The position numbers and the translations under genes were made by a program. The notes under the pieces are model-generated. The model was not told the DNA's origin. It saw only the letters and a program-made list of their open reading frames with translations, and ran no database searches. Of a DNA stretch of 64,000 nt, positions 22,891-34,420 are shown piece by piece (position 1 is the first letter of the stretch; each line of letters begins with the position of its first letter). This DNA is from Enchytraeus crypticus (lineage: Eukaryota; Annelida; Clitellata; Enchytraeida; Enchytraeidae). The stretch lies in NCBI GenBank assembly GCA_905160935.1, contig CAJHZI010000556.1, positions 851,001 through 915,000 of the forward strand. The letters are read 5' to 3'.

Positions 22891-24755
22891 GAGTTGAGTA
22901 ATGAGTTTAAAAGTTGAAATTATTGGCATTCACAAGAATGTAAAAAAAAACACTCTAAATGATTGCAAGATATTGCGTATAGTTATGCAATTTGAAAGAA
23001 TGTAGGCCTATTTTGTCACAATTTAAAAGTTTTGTAACAAAAAAGACTTATGCCATAGAAAATGTAGATACTTTTAGCAGCTGAATAGGCACTATGAACG
23101 AAATTCTATTGACTATTAGTTGTCTTATTTAGAAACAAAGAACATTATCATACTTCGAGACTGATAAATTGTTTAGCCTTAATGTAAATACATGTACATA
23201 TCTACAGACTGCATAAACTAGTATTTAAGCCCAATTGCCTGTTAACGAATATTTTACGGTTTGTTTTGCAATAAAAAGATATCGCAAGTTTTGTTTCTTA
23301 GCTCAGTATATTTATTGCAGACTTCGCCCATGGTCACATAGCTAGCCTATCATTGGAGCGCAATTAAATTGGCCCATCTGGTGTAACTACTTTAATTTAA
23401 TTTTCTCAATTTATTTATTTAATTTTCTTAATTATGATCAAAATCAACTTATTTTACACGCTAAAAGTTAAAGAAACCAACGTACTCACGTTATACATAA
23501 CAAAGGACAAGACCTTAATAAAAGTATAGCTTTAATCTCATAATCAGACATAGGAAATTAATGGATATCAAAACTCTTCAATAGTTCCACTGTCTTAAAT
23601 TATTCCCCAACTTGCAAAGAGATTGAAACCCACTATAACAACATTAAAGTTCAGTTACAGTTAAGGTCTAGCGACGTAAAGGTTTCGTATTCCAACGATG
23701 ATTTCTGGGATATACTCGATCAAACAGGAAAAACAGTTAGCATCAACAAATACCATCAACAATTAACTTCAATAATAGCAACTACCAATCTGTATTCTGT
23801 ATTCTTGTAGAGTTTAATAATTAATTTAATACCACAGTTAACGGAATAGTAAATTACTAAATACTCATTCTAGAGACAATGAATATCATAATCAGGCCAA
23901 GACGTCCTCTTTGGATGAGAAAACAGGCGCTAAACCGCTAAGTAAACACACAAAACAGACTATATCCTAGGAGATCAAGAACACGGGAGGCCCATCAAAG
24001 TATGAGAATTGTGCCTGACTATGAACTCTAAATATAAACAATGCATGCAAAGACTAAATCCGGTCAACTTAAAGCAATATCATCGGCTGTACATCCAGAT
24101 ATAACCGGTATTTTTCTGTCTGCATCTGCTCATTGTTTACATATCCGGCCTCAGTAGCAGCTCAGCTTCAGCACTTTACACAGCGGACAAGTGACAGAAT
24201 CTTAACCTACACAAAATAAACAAACGAATCTTCAATTGCAGACCCCTGGTTCAAAGAATACAATGCGGCATTCAATAAGGTCACTGAGCAGTGAATAAGC
24301 ATTAAGAGAAAAATGCCCTATAAAAGGAATAAACACTAGACTATAGATTAGTACCCTCTTTCAGAAGAGAACGATAAATGCTTGCAATTAAATTGAACTT
24401 TATGAAATTCTATTTAAACTATCTTCATAATCAGAGCTCTCTAAGAATGAAAAGTCACAATTTCACTTCTGTTTCATTCATGATCACAAAATATTAATGT
24501 ACTAAAAGATAATACTGTGATAAAAGAAATACTGTGATAAAAGATAATAAATACTGAGATAAAAAATAAAACTATGATAGAAGATAATACTGTGATAAAA
24601 CAACAATACTGTGATAAAACAACAATACTGTGATAAAACAACAATACTGCGATAAGGAAAAATTTCATCATCATCTCCTAGATGTTACCATTACTTGAAG
24701 CTACCTTTGAAACTACAAGCCTATACGACTAAAAAAATAAATACTTAAAAATATC
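22891..24755. other. BHMT 3' UTR and intergenic DNA
   Basis: AATAAA at 23270-23275 is the likely BHMT poly(A) signal, implying a 3' UTR of about 400 bp. Beyond it I see only diverged C-like fragments (about 23665-23715 and 23900-23935). About seven units of AATACTGTGATAAAACAAC-type tandem repeat lie at 24515-24655. Confidence 0.55.
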
Positions 24756-24759
24756 TGCC

Positions 24760-25008
24760 ATATGCATAACTACAAACTAGTACCATCATTATCACCTTCC
24801 CTGAGTCCCAGTTTAGCTAGGGTATTAATTAATTTTTTTTTTCATATGCATAACTACAAACTAGTACCATCACTATCACCTTCCCTGAGTCCTAGTTTAG
24901 CTAGGGTATTAATTAATTATTTTCTTCCATATGCATAACTACAAACTAGCACCATCATCATCATCTTCCCCGAGTCCCAGTTTAGCTAGGGTATTAATTA
25001 TTAACTAT
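24760..25008. repeat. Three tandem 84-85 bp units carrying a family D tail
   Basis: Units start at 24760, 24844 and 24929 with ATATGCATAACTACAAACTA. Each carries a minus-strand D tail (CCCAGTTTAGCTAGGG) and ends TATTAATTAAT. A single tail insertion has apparently been amplified with its flank. Confidence 0.85.
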
Positions 25009-25069
25009 AATTAGTAATTTTTAATTTTGCTACGGCCAACTTCCATAGGTTTTCTGAATCATGTTAGCT

Positions 25070-25205
25070 GATTAGAGAGTAAAATCTTCAACATTCATAG
25101 GACTTGTGACTGATAAATGAATCTAAACTACTTAACGATTTACACATTGCCTTTAGTTGATTCATGTCACTATTGATGATCATTTCAATATAACATATAT
25201 TTAAT
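25070..25205 (+). repeat. SINE family A, diverged partial copy
   Basis: GAGAGTAAAATCTTCAACAT, TAACGATTTACACATTG and GATCATTTCAATATAAC follow family A order. The B-box half is lost. Confidence 0.55.
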
Positions 25206-25254
25206 CTTATAAAAAATTACATTTGTTTAATCATAAGATATCGACCCTGATCAG

Positions 25255-25338
25255 TATATGTGTGTTACAAATCCTGGGCTCGACCGTCACTGACATCGCT
25301 TTCGAGTGAGGAAACTGACGTTAACATTAGCTTTATTA
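25255..25338 (+). repeat. SINE family B fragment forming the end of HEMK1
   Basis: Plus strand: CAGTATATGTGTGTTACAAA, then TCCTGGGCTCGACCGTCACT, GACATCGCTTTCGAGTGAGG and CGTTAACATTAGCTTTATTA. It matches the 3' half of family B. It overlaps the last codons and the stop codon of the minus-strand HEMK1 gene (stop at 25287-25289). Confidence 0.75.
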
Positions 25339-28300
25339 TTTATTATAGTAAAATAAGAAGAAATGAAGGAAAACCTTTGAGTAAAATCGGTGTGAGATTT
25401 GATGTAATTTATATTACAAGATGGGTTTCTTTCAACGAAGTCTTTAATCATATCAGGATGTGTCTGATCTACCTCCAGCCAAATCGTACTATAACATAAA
25501 TTAGGCCTATACAATTTCCAAATAATATAACATAAATTTCACAAATTTCATTACATAATACTCTACAATACTGTAAACTCTTAAATTTTTATTAATTAAA
25601 ATTCTATTTCATTTCATTACATATAACATAAAGTATTTTTTTCTAAATTTCAGTAATTGTAACTTTATTTCATTTCAGTACATATAATACATATACAATA
25701 CTGTGAACTCGTATATTCCATGAGTTGTAAAATTTCGCTCAATTTCAGTATGCATGTATTACCGTATATTCAACAAGGTACTGCAAATCTCCAATCTACA
25801 GTGCGTATCTACTGCTCAATATGTATACACTGAGTACTAATTGTTGAAGTCCTGCGGCTAATAATTGTCTTACTGAAAGTAATTTTATAAAAGCAAAGCT
25901 TATCAATTAACATTGTTAGTCACATTACTAATTGAATGTAATCTAAAAATAACAGACAAAATAGTATATGACAAAAACTGTACATTTACTAACTTTGACA
26001 GCTTGAATCAGGTAAAATTATTTTTTAAATAATATAATAAAAAAACAATCAGTTAAAACGCTTAAGAAATAGAATATAAATAAATAATTACCCGTGTGGT
26101 TTAAGAATACTCCAAGCTTTGGCTATGATTTCTCTGACTGTATCCATTCCATCCAATCCTCCATCTAAAGCTCTTCGGTCTTCAAACCTGTAATTTACCA
26201 AAATCTCCACATTTTCAAACATCTACAGAAATAGTTATTAAGTTCCAGGCCATTTCTCTCAAACCTTGGATCATATCATATGAAAAATGTGATCTTAAGG
26301 CCTTAAAAGAGGTTAGATACAGAAACAAAGACTGAATTATAAAGGTTTATTATTTCTTTTGATCTCAAGACCATAGTGCAAATAGAGGTTTTGTAAGTTG
26401 TGATTTAAAAGTTACCAAAGTTAGAATGTAACTTACAATCAATACTATGATTATGATACAAGAGATCTACCACTGAACACCCAGTTAAGGAGTCAAAGTC
26501 TAAAAAGACACAAAAACACTCGATGTAGATCATTAAAGTGATCTACCAACAATGAATCTACAAGAACTATCAAGAAGAGCAGTTAGCCACCATAATATTA
26601 TAAATTGTTTTGATTAGTCACCACTGACGGTTTTTTGCTGGCGGATAGAAGTATCATTAGGATTGACGAATGTTACTATGAAAAGTTCACCGAAGAATTT
26701 CTCAGCTTGTTTTTAATCTTACTCTTTACTCCTTACCAACTTGACTTAAATTAAATTACAGACAGTATGCATACAGTATACACAGCGACACCATGAACAG
26801 AACCATACAGAAGAACTAATATAATATAAGTTGATTTACATTAATATTAATAAATCCTTAATTATCATAAATCACAGGTAAAACTGTAACAAAATTAAGA
26901 GACAATCTCAACTGGAGAAATGACATGAAATAACTTTGTATGGAAAATAACATGTAAATAACATGTAAATAACATGTAAATAACATGTAAATAACAAGTA
27001 AATAACATGTACTACGTATAAAAATAAATCAGTTACAACTACCATAATATTTCTGGCTGCAATCGTTCAATTTCATGCGTTGATATATAGGGCGGATTAC
27101 TTATGAGAAAGTCAAACGTCGCATTCTCAGAATCACGGCTTTTCAAATACTCTGAAAATAAAATATGGATTATTTAATAAGATTTCAAATACTTATTTAA
27201 TGACACAGAGCTGCAGTGAAGATCTGATGCAGTATATTCAAAATTCAGCAAATTTTACTCTACATGTAAGAGTACCAGTACTGGCTAATTTTTAGCTGAA
27301 AATATCTACGCAATTTTAAATTTCTCCACAAGTCATAATTAGACACTTATGCTCCCGAAATAGCCATACAAGCATGTTATAATTTCAATAAACTGCTTAA
27401 TTTAGTAATTTAAAAGTTGTGCGACTGTCAGATTCTACTCATCTACATATTTCCCTGTAAAATAACAACTTATTGTTAAACTAAATAATTATTCTATAGT
27501 CGTATCTCTGCACACTATTTAACTAATTACATTTTCACAAAATAAAAAACGGTATACAATATGGTGTTACATCGTTTTCATTACCTAAAATAAACTCAAT
27601 GAGTGTAACAAACTTAAATAAATTTAACTTTTAAAAATGTTAAATACATATTTGACGTCGTATAAGTCTTAATTAGGCAACTTAAGACAGCAAATTGTAT
27701 TTCAAACAAAATTACCTCCCCAGCTGCAGCAAACAACAGACAACCGATCATCAACCCCATGCTGCATGGCATTTTGCTTCGTCAGTAGGCAAGCTTTAGG
27801 GTTGACATCAATAGCAGTGCACGACGCCTAAAGTTGTCAATCAATGCTTACTGATTAATCAAGGTACAGATAGACAGTTGATAAATGTTTTAAGAAAGAG
27901 AAAGAAGAGTTGGATAGGACACATTCTAAGGGGGGAAAGCAAAGAGGTCATAGAAGGCAGAATGGAAGGAAAAAGAGGCAGAGTCAGGCCGATATTAGGT
28001 ATGTTAGATGATTTAAAGACCCACTCATATGTGGATATGAGTGGGTATATAACATCGCGATATATAACAAAAGACTTGCAATATATTTAACATATATGAC
28101 AATTGAATAAGTAAATATGAAAAGCTACATGATTTCTATGTAATAGTACCATACCGCAGATCGTCATCTGTGGTATGGTGTTACTACATATCAAAGCAGA
28201 TTCACGTAACGTACAGGCTCTATATTACTCTTAAAGCTAACTTAATAATTTAAAAAAATAAAGCTTCAATTTATCAGAAATATGACCAAGATTAGATTTG

Positions 28301-28961
28301 ACTCACCACTATTTACAGGAAATTCTTTACAATAGGAAAATAGAACTGAGCTAAATTAAACAAATTTTGTCAAAATAGTACACAATGCAATGATATAATC
28401 TTTGCTAAACATCAGAATATCTATCTAAATGTAACTGATATGATTCAAGAAACCTGTGGTAGAAGTTTTAGAAGAATTGTAGATATGACACCACTGCCGC
28501 AACCAACTTCAATAAAATTGGTCGCAGTTTGTACGACTTGATCCGTCAATGCCAAACCGACCAATTCCTGCAAAACAAATTCAATTCAGATATTTATTAT
28601 ATACACCTTAAAACATTACTCGTTAAAAATGTCTTACAAATTTGACAAACAATTAAGTTAACTAGTTAATTAGTGATTACAAATGTTAAGAACTAACAAA
28701 ATATGACAAAAGTATTAAAAAAAACTTTTCTGAATACGACAAAAGTATCTAAAAAAACGTCTGAAGACATCATGTGTGGCAGATAAATATGAAGGACACA
28801 AAAGATTTCTGTAGATAGAGTCGTAATATCGTTCAGTGAAAAAGCAAATCCAGTTCCATTGATTCTTTATTTGAGTCCCAAATTAGCCAAATACAGCACC
28901 AACATGCCGTTGACTCCGAAATAAACGATAAAACTTTAATTTACTATACATTATCATCATC

Positions 28962-28993
<32 letters not shown>

Positions 28994-29893
28994 CTTCCCT
29001 AAAATCCCAGTTTAATTAAGGTCGGGATACGAATAGACCATATTTATTTACTATTATACATTTCTTTAATATTCAATGCCTAATAAAAGCTTTCATTGAA
29101 TTTACTTACTTCAGTCTCAGGGCGAGGAATAAAAACCGGTTGCTGCATTGCAAAGGTCAACTGACAGAAATCCCATTCAGATATAACATACTGTAAAGGC
29201 ATGTTCTCAATTCTTTTTTGAGTCATACTTCTGACACGAGCAAGGGCATCATGAGTCAGTGGTGTACTGGGATCTACGTCACTCAGCTGTGTCACAACAA
29301 ACAAGACACGTTGCACAGAATACAGTATACAGAGAAGCATTTAAAAACTGATTTCTCAGCATAAGATTTAAGCATAAGCAGATTTCAGCGAAACGCAGCA
29401 CTGTATTAAAGTATTGCTAATGAAAAGGGACACCAGTCAAACGTTTGCAACGCAGATGAATTCAGAAATGACTTGGAAAGTTGACTGATGCGCTTTTTAA
29501 AATGAAGAAAATTGTATAAAGACTGCAAGTGCCTTCAGTCCCAACATTAACTGACGTTGAACATTTACAACAACAAACTATGAAAATAGGCAGTTTCTTA
29601 ATCTTTTGACTAATAAGAGGAAAATTCTAAGTTTAATTTGATAATTGGGATGACTCTCGACAAACAAATAACCATTTCTAGCAGTGAAAATATCTCATTC
29701 CAATAAAAAATTGTGATAAAAAATAAAAATAAAATAACAAAATTTAAAAAAATTAACTGACCGTTTTACGTCCAATAGCTGAAGCAAGAATCAGATTGGC
29801 CGATGACTGAGCTTCTGAAATTCCTGCAGACTTAAATGTCTTCAGCAAAATGGGCTGATATTCTTTTATTGTTACTACCTGCTGATTCCTCAT
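25287..29893 (-). CDS. HEMK1: Release-factor glutamine N5-methyltransferase (HEMK1/PrmC family)
   Basis: In this family the enzyme methylates the Gln of the GGQ motif in organellar or bacterial peptide release factors using S-adenosylmethionine. Exons on the minus strand are 29893-29762, 29286-29110, 28567-28454, 27827-27716, 27151-27043, 26187-26092 and 25488-25287. All have GT-AG borders and compatible phases (0,0,0,1,2,2), giving about 313 residues against about 338 for human HEMK1. Visible motifs are the N-terminal helical domain, PLQYVISEWDF and FIPRPETE, the SAM loop EVGCGSG (about 123-129), AIDVN, the substrate motif SNPPY (197-200) and RALDGG. The C-terminal IWLEVDQTHPDM matches the family. 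The 5' end is uncertain: the ATG at 29893 is used, but upstream coding exons (transit peptide) may exist. About 16 terminal residues come from a SINE. Confidence 0.9.
26943..27010. repeat. 11-bp tandem repeat in a HEMK1 intron
   Basis: Five to six units of AACATGTAAAT lie 30 bp beyond an exon donor. Confidence 0.85.
27870..28050 (+). mobile_element. LINE fragment, RTE-like 3' end of the RT ORF
   Basis: One frame reads RKKSWIGHILRGES, then EGRMEGKRGRVRP and LGMLDDLKTHSYVDM. This is the C-terminal end typical of animal endonuclease-reverse transcriptase LINE ORFs. It lies inside a HEMK1 intron, opposite to the gene, and is truncated on both sides. Confidence 0.7.
28140..28195. repeat. Palindromic element, copy 1
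   Basis: TATGTAATAGTACCATACCG continues into an inverted copy ending ATGGTGTTACTACATA. The arms are about 25 bp around a short centre. A second copy is at 30420-30460. Confidence 0.7.
28955..29035 (-). repeat. Family D tail in a HEMK1 intron
   Basis: Minus strand: CCCGACCTTAATTAAACTGG, GATTTTAGGGAAGATG and a (GAT)n run of about 40 bases. Confidence 0.7.
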
Positions 29894-29939
29894 TGCATTG
29901 CACAGTAAAGACAACGTTCTGAACAGAGTCAAACAAACA

Positions 29940-30030
29940 CAATTACCCTGACACAATTACCCTGACACAATTACTCTGACACAATTACCCTGACACAATT
30001 ACCGTGACACAATTACCCTGACAGGTGTCA
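29940..30030. repeat. 14-bp tandem repeat at the HEMK1 5' end
   Basis: Six units of AATTACCCTGACAC, upstream of the chosen HEMK1 start. The open frame extending through the first unit is not taken as coding. Confidence 0.85.
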
Positions 30031-31175
30031 CTGTGGGAAAGAAGTCTGTGGAATTACATGAGTAAACTGATTGTGTGAATGTAAAAAGTACTTATTAAGT
30101 GAAATAGATATATAAACATAAACATAACAGCACACTGGGTCAGGAAGCACAGATGCTTGTTCAGGACCCATTTCCTCCTTCCTCTCCATGGTTATTAGTA
30201 ATCGTTGCCTTTTGATGGTGCATCAATTGCAGCCGGCGCGTATTTAAGAATCCTGCCGTCAATGCGCTGTACAGCACGAAAACATTTTATTTCTAATAGA
30301 CTGATCAACTGGGTACAGTTTCTGCTGATAATATATACAATTTACTATCATCTTCACAGTTTCATTAAGGTTGAGTGAAAGCAGCTACGATACCAATGCT
30401 GGTATACTCTGAAAATTGTAATAGTACCATACCACAGAACGTCGTTTGTGGTATAGTAGTATAAAATAGTTCAGTGCAAGTTAGTTACTGCAAGAATATG
30501 AAGATTCTGCTTATAACGAGTTGGGCCCCCTGTGCCTTCCTCAGCTTTGACTAACATTTACTGAGCAGGGGCATCATTCCCTGAGAAAACAATCCTGTTT
30601 ACCCTTGCTATTATACTAAAAAAACATTATATTATAATATAGTTGTTACACTACAAAAAACCATTAATACAAAAGCACACAGCTAATTAAGCATCGTCTT
30701 ACTTCGCCTTGTTGTTCATGCTTTCCAGCACTTAGTTACTCCGACGGTACAATTTTCGAACTTCAATTGATCAACTATTAGTATATAGTACGTTGTCATT
30801 GGTCATGCCTCCATTCAGACTGTTTACATGACTCTGCACATAAGATATAATATCAGAGTTCTATTTTTTGCAATGAGAATCCAATGTCATACGCAAAATA
30901 TAGATTTTTTATTTTATAACTTTTATTATTTCCATTTATAGTCCAATAAATATTATCTTCAAATTTGCCAAATAAAATGTGACTAAAACTGCTTTAAGAC
31001 AATCACCCTGAGGCACTCCTGTGTTTTTTATAAACTCTTTTATTAACCAAATAGCATCGTTAAAAATTTTCTCAATTAGCAATTTTAAGGAATACACATT
31101 CTCTGTTGTACTTCTACTTCTTGAATAGGCTGCCTGACGATATTTTTTTCAATTTATCATATAAACTGTTATATG
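30031..31175. other. Intergenic DNA upstream of HEMK1
   Basis: Expected to hold the HEMK1 promoter and first exon, which I could not identify. The second palindromic element is at 30420-30460 (AGTACCATACCACAGAAC and its inverted copy). Confidence 0.4.
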
Positions 31176-32165
31176 GGATTGACTCATTATATGGTGTGGG
31201 ACAGGGAGGACTGGAGAAAGTCTATTTGCAGTGGCAGATCCAGGGGGCCCAGGGGGCCTGGGCCCCCCCTTAGGTCCGCCAATAAAAATATTTAAACTAT
31301 ATTTTCATTGTTCCTATGGCAATTTCGATGTTTAAATATGTTAGTAATGGCAGTAGTTAGGGGGGGGCCGGGGGAGGGTAAGACACGGTATATATGCATT
31401 GTTCCTACGGCAATTTCAATGTGTAAACATGTTAGTAATGACAGTGGTTGGGGGGGGCCCGGGGGGAGGGTAAGACAGGGTATATATTCATTGTTCTTAT
31501 GGCAATTTCGATGTGCAAATATATTAGTAATGGCAGTGGTTAGGGGGGGCCCAGGGGAGAGTAAGACAGGGAATGCAGTTCCAAAAGCTCAATTTTTCTA
31601 GGATATCCTAGGAGCCCTGTATAATGGAAGAGGCCTGAAAAATGTTGACTGTTTCACTAGTTCTCAATTTTCACTTGAACCAATGCATAACCAAATTGGA
31701 GGAAGAAAGGGTAAAAAATGTGTAAAAAAGAGTAAAAAATGTGAACTCTGTCCCGTAGCAGTGATGCAAACAACCTTGGCTGGGATTGGCTTAAGCCTCC
31801 CCCCCACCGCCAAAATTAGGTCACTTGCAATTCGTAGAGATTCGCAGAGTTTCTTCATAGGTGAAAAAATTAACCTGCTTTTTCTAAAACAAATCTAGGA
31901 CTTTAGGTTTTCCCCAGACTTTAATACAGGTATGAGCGGGGGGGGTAGGTACGGGGATACACTCACTCTATGAGCCGAATGTATTTTGAGCCCCCCCACA
32001 AAAATTTGTCTGGTTGTGTCACATGTCCCGAAGAAGGTGTAAGCAAAAAATGTACACTCTCAAAACAAATTTCGGGCCCACCCTTAAAAAATTCCTGGAT
32101 CCGCCCCTGTCCATTTGCATCCCAAACCCTGGTTAAACTGAGATTTAAGGGAAGATGATGATCAT
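31172..32165 (+). repeat. Family D repeat split by a DNA transposon
   Basis: The left half (GGGATTGACTCATTATATGG, GTGTGGGACAGGGAGG, AAAGTCTATTTG) and right half (GGTTAAACTGAGATTTAAGG, then GATGATGATCAT) together follow the order of the copy at 21240-21515. They are separated by the 881-bp element at 31229-32109. Confidence 0.8.
31229..32109. mobile_element. Non-autonomous hAT-like element, 881 bp
   Basis: The ends are imperfect inverted repeats: CAGTGGCAGATCCAGG on the left and CCTGGATCCGCCCCTG on the right. They are flanked by an 8-bp duplication, TCTATTTG versus TCCATTTG. Eight-base duplications and CAG-type ends are characteristic of hAT elements. No transposase is encoded, and the open frames inside are unsupported. 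The interior has three 92-bp tandem units (about 31298-31570) with G-rich blocks. Part of its right half resembles the 180-bp element at 53221-53400. Confidence 0.8.
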
Positions 32166-32387
32166 GATCCTATAAACTGTTGAACAGTATGATACATATT
32201 TTTTTATAAAGTGTTTAATAATATTATTTGAGTAAGATTCTCTGTTCATCCTTTCTATTTACCTGGTATTAGTAATCGTTATGTTAATCCTTCTCTCTTT
32301 TCTTCACATTTAGTTCATTTATTACAGAAATTTACAATGATTTCGTAGGTCAATTTAGGGCAATGCCTTAATTCTTTTGCTAACATT

Positions 32388-32447
32388 CCATCTGGTCCAC
32401 TACTTGAAAATACTCCAATGAGTGTTTTCAGGTAGTGGACCAGATGG
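32388..32447. repeat. Near-perfect 60-bp hairpin
   Basis: Arms of about 28 bp (CCATCTGGTCCACTACTTGA and onward, mirrored by TCAGGTAGTGGACCAGATGG) surround a 3-4 base loop. Three units of AGTTTTAACATACATGT follow. It could be a minimal foldback element or a structured RNA, and nothing else supports either. Confidence 0.8.
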
Positions 32448-33011
32448 AAGTTTTAACATATATGTAGTTTTAACATACATGTAGTTTTAACATACATGTA
32501 GTTTTAACATATGTCCTATCCAAATTATTTTCTTCCCGTACGATTTCACTCCAAGGAATTTCATAATTATTAGATATGGATAATGTAAGTTAACAGATTT
32601 CATAGCGATTTTCTATCTCAATACTTTGAAGACAATAAACTGAGTAAAATACGAAACAAATGCACGATGGTTGAAAAATAAAAGTACTTCGTACTTTTTT
32701 TCCGGTACATGTGATGATGTGCAGTTTCCTGTTCTTTTCGTTTCGTTCTCATTATCTCTTAGGCCTCATTTCGTTAACACGATGTCCATTCACTTTGTAT
32801 TGTGTACTTAATATTCTGTACTTATAGGTGCTACGGTGTTACTATATTTTTGGTGGAATAAAATATGCATATAAATTTATATAATTATAGAAAAGAGATT
32901 AGTTTAGGGATACTACTGATCATTCTTAGAATTTTACAATGTAAACAAACTAGTTAATTTAAACACAGACTATGATCCACGAATATCGATAATTGTGACA
33001 TTAAAACTAGA

Positions 33012-33215
33012 GATGGGAATCGAACCGAACCTGAACCGAACCCCAAAATCAGGAATTTTGACCGAACCGAAACGAACCCGAACCCAGATTCTGGCCGAAC
33101 CCGAACCGAACCCGAACCCAGACTATGGACGAACCGAACCGAACCCGACTCTGACTGAACCCGAACCGAACCTGAACCCTGTCTTCGTCCAAACCAAACT
33201 GAACCAAAATATTGA
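33012..33215. repeat. (CCGAACCCGAA)n minisatellite
   Basis: Irregular 5-12 bp units of GAACCGAACC type, G-poor on the plus strand. The 95-codon open frame across it is a repeat artefact. Confidence 0.85.
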
Positions 33216-33424
33216 AGTTCCTTTCTTCTTCGCTAGCCTGACATTATATAAAGATAGTAAGAACAATACAAATATATATTAGTTTTTGCATTTACATGTC
33301 TTACAGTATCCAACAGCATATATTCAGGTAAGGCTGGTGCCGACACAAATTTAAAGATTAATAAAAGATAGCGATATAAAGGAATGGCAGCGTTACAAAG
33401 GAATTGTAGCGGGAAGCGAGACTG

Positions 33425-34420
33425 GTCTACAGATGTAAATGGATAATCTGAATGATATGGCATTGAAAGATGGAATGAAGATTAACATCAAAGAGACAAA
33501 AGTAGTAAGAGTATCCCATAATGGAGATGAAGTCAATATTATTCAATGTCTTAATAGCGTAGGGGTAACGTCGTGAAGTTTTAAATGACAGATCCTGAGG
33601 TGAATTGAACCCTCGTGGGTTCGAATCCCAGCCGCGCTGATCTGAGAGTAAAATCTCGGACATTCACTGGACTGGCTACACGGAAAATGGTCTAAATTGC
33701 CTAACGGTTTAAACATTTGGTATTAAAAAGTGATAGATATCAACATAGTTGATCATTTCACTGTAATGCGTGTTTACTTTACATTTATAATAAATGTAAG
33801 CAAATTGGAAGAGGCAATTAAGGAGTTGCAAATATTTAAGTCATGCTATAACTAGTATAACAGATGATGGGAAATGCGTGACTGAAATATATAGCAGGAT
33901 TGCACAAGCAAAAGAAACTTTTCATAATAGGAAACTTTTAACAAAATTCAAAAGAAAGACACTAAGATAAAGACATCGAAAACCTTAGTATGGACCACTC
34001 TATTATATGGATCTGAAACATGGACATCAAGGAAAGAAAATATCAGGAAACAAGAGGCATTGGAAATATGGATATGGAGAAGAATGAAAAGGATTAGATG
34101 GACTCAAAAGGTTACAAGTGAGGAAGTTCTGGAAAGAGTTGGTAAAGGTAGACAGTTGATAAATGTATCAAGATATAGGAAGAAGAGTTGGATAGGACTC
34201 ATTCTAAGAGGGGAAAGTGTATTAAAAAGGTCATAGAAGGCAGAATGGAAGAAAAAAGAAGAAGATGCAGACCAAGATTATAAATGTTAGATGATTTTAA
34301 GATCCACTCATATGTGGATATGAAGAGGAAAGCAGAAGACCGAGAAATGTGGAGGCTTTATAAACCATGGACCTGTAATAGGCAGTGCACTAAGAGAGAG
34401 AGAGAGAGAGAGAGAGAGAT
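33425..34420 (+). mobile_element. LINE fragment (RTE-like RT) split by SINE A
   Basis: Left of the SINE one frame reads MALKDGMKINIKETKVVRVS, a late reverse-transcriptase-domain signature. Right of it come KLEEAIKELQ, then TLVWTTLLYGSETWTSRK, WRRMKRIRW, KKSWIGLILRGES and the MLDDFKIHSYVDMKRKAEDR tail, ending in (GA)n at 34393-34420. Frameshifts and stops show it is dead. The SINE occupies about 33541-33783. Confidence 0.8.
33541..33783 (+). repeat. SINE family A, best-preserved copy
   Basis: An A-box-like segment (TAGCGTAGGGGTAACGTCG) is followed by TGACAGATCCTGAGGTGAAT, B-box GGTTCGAATCCC, CGCGCTGATCTGAGAG, GACATTCACTGGACTGG, CCTAACGGTTTAAAC and GATCATTTCACTGTAATGCG. It is inserted in a LINE reverse-transcriptase region. 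Confidence 0.85.

Noticed and set aside
24740-25010. Direct repeats resembling a CRISPR array
   Set aside because: Units are contiguous 84-bp tandem copies with no unique spacers, in an animal genome, and contain a SINE tail.
31308-32158. Frames of 60-97 codons inside the hAT-like element
   Set aside because: They follow the 92-bp tandem units and TIR-proximal sequence and show no transposase motif.
32995-33282. 95-codon frame rich in Pro, Glu and Asn
   Set aside because: It is a direct translation of the CCGAAC minisatellite.
33600-33640. Possible true tRNA gene (B box GGTTCGAATCCC)
   Set aside because: The sequence does not fold into a complete cloverleaf with an acceptor stem. The same unit recurs with a non-tRNA body, so it is a SINE.
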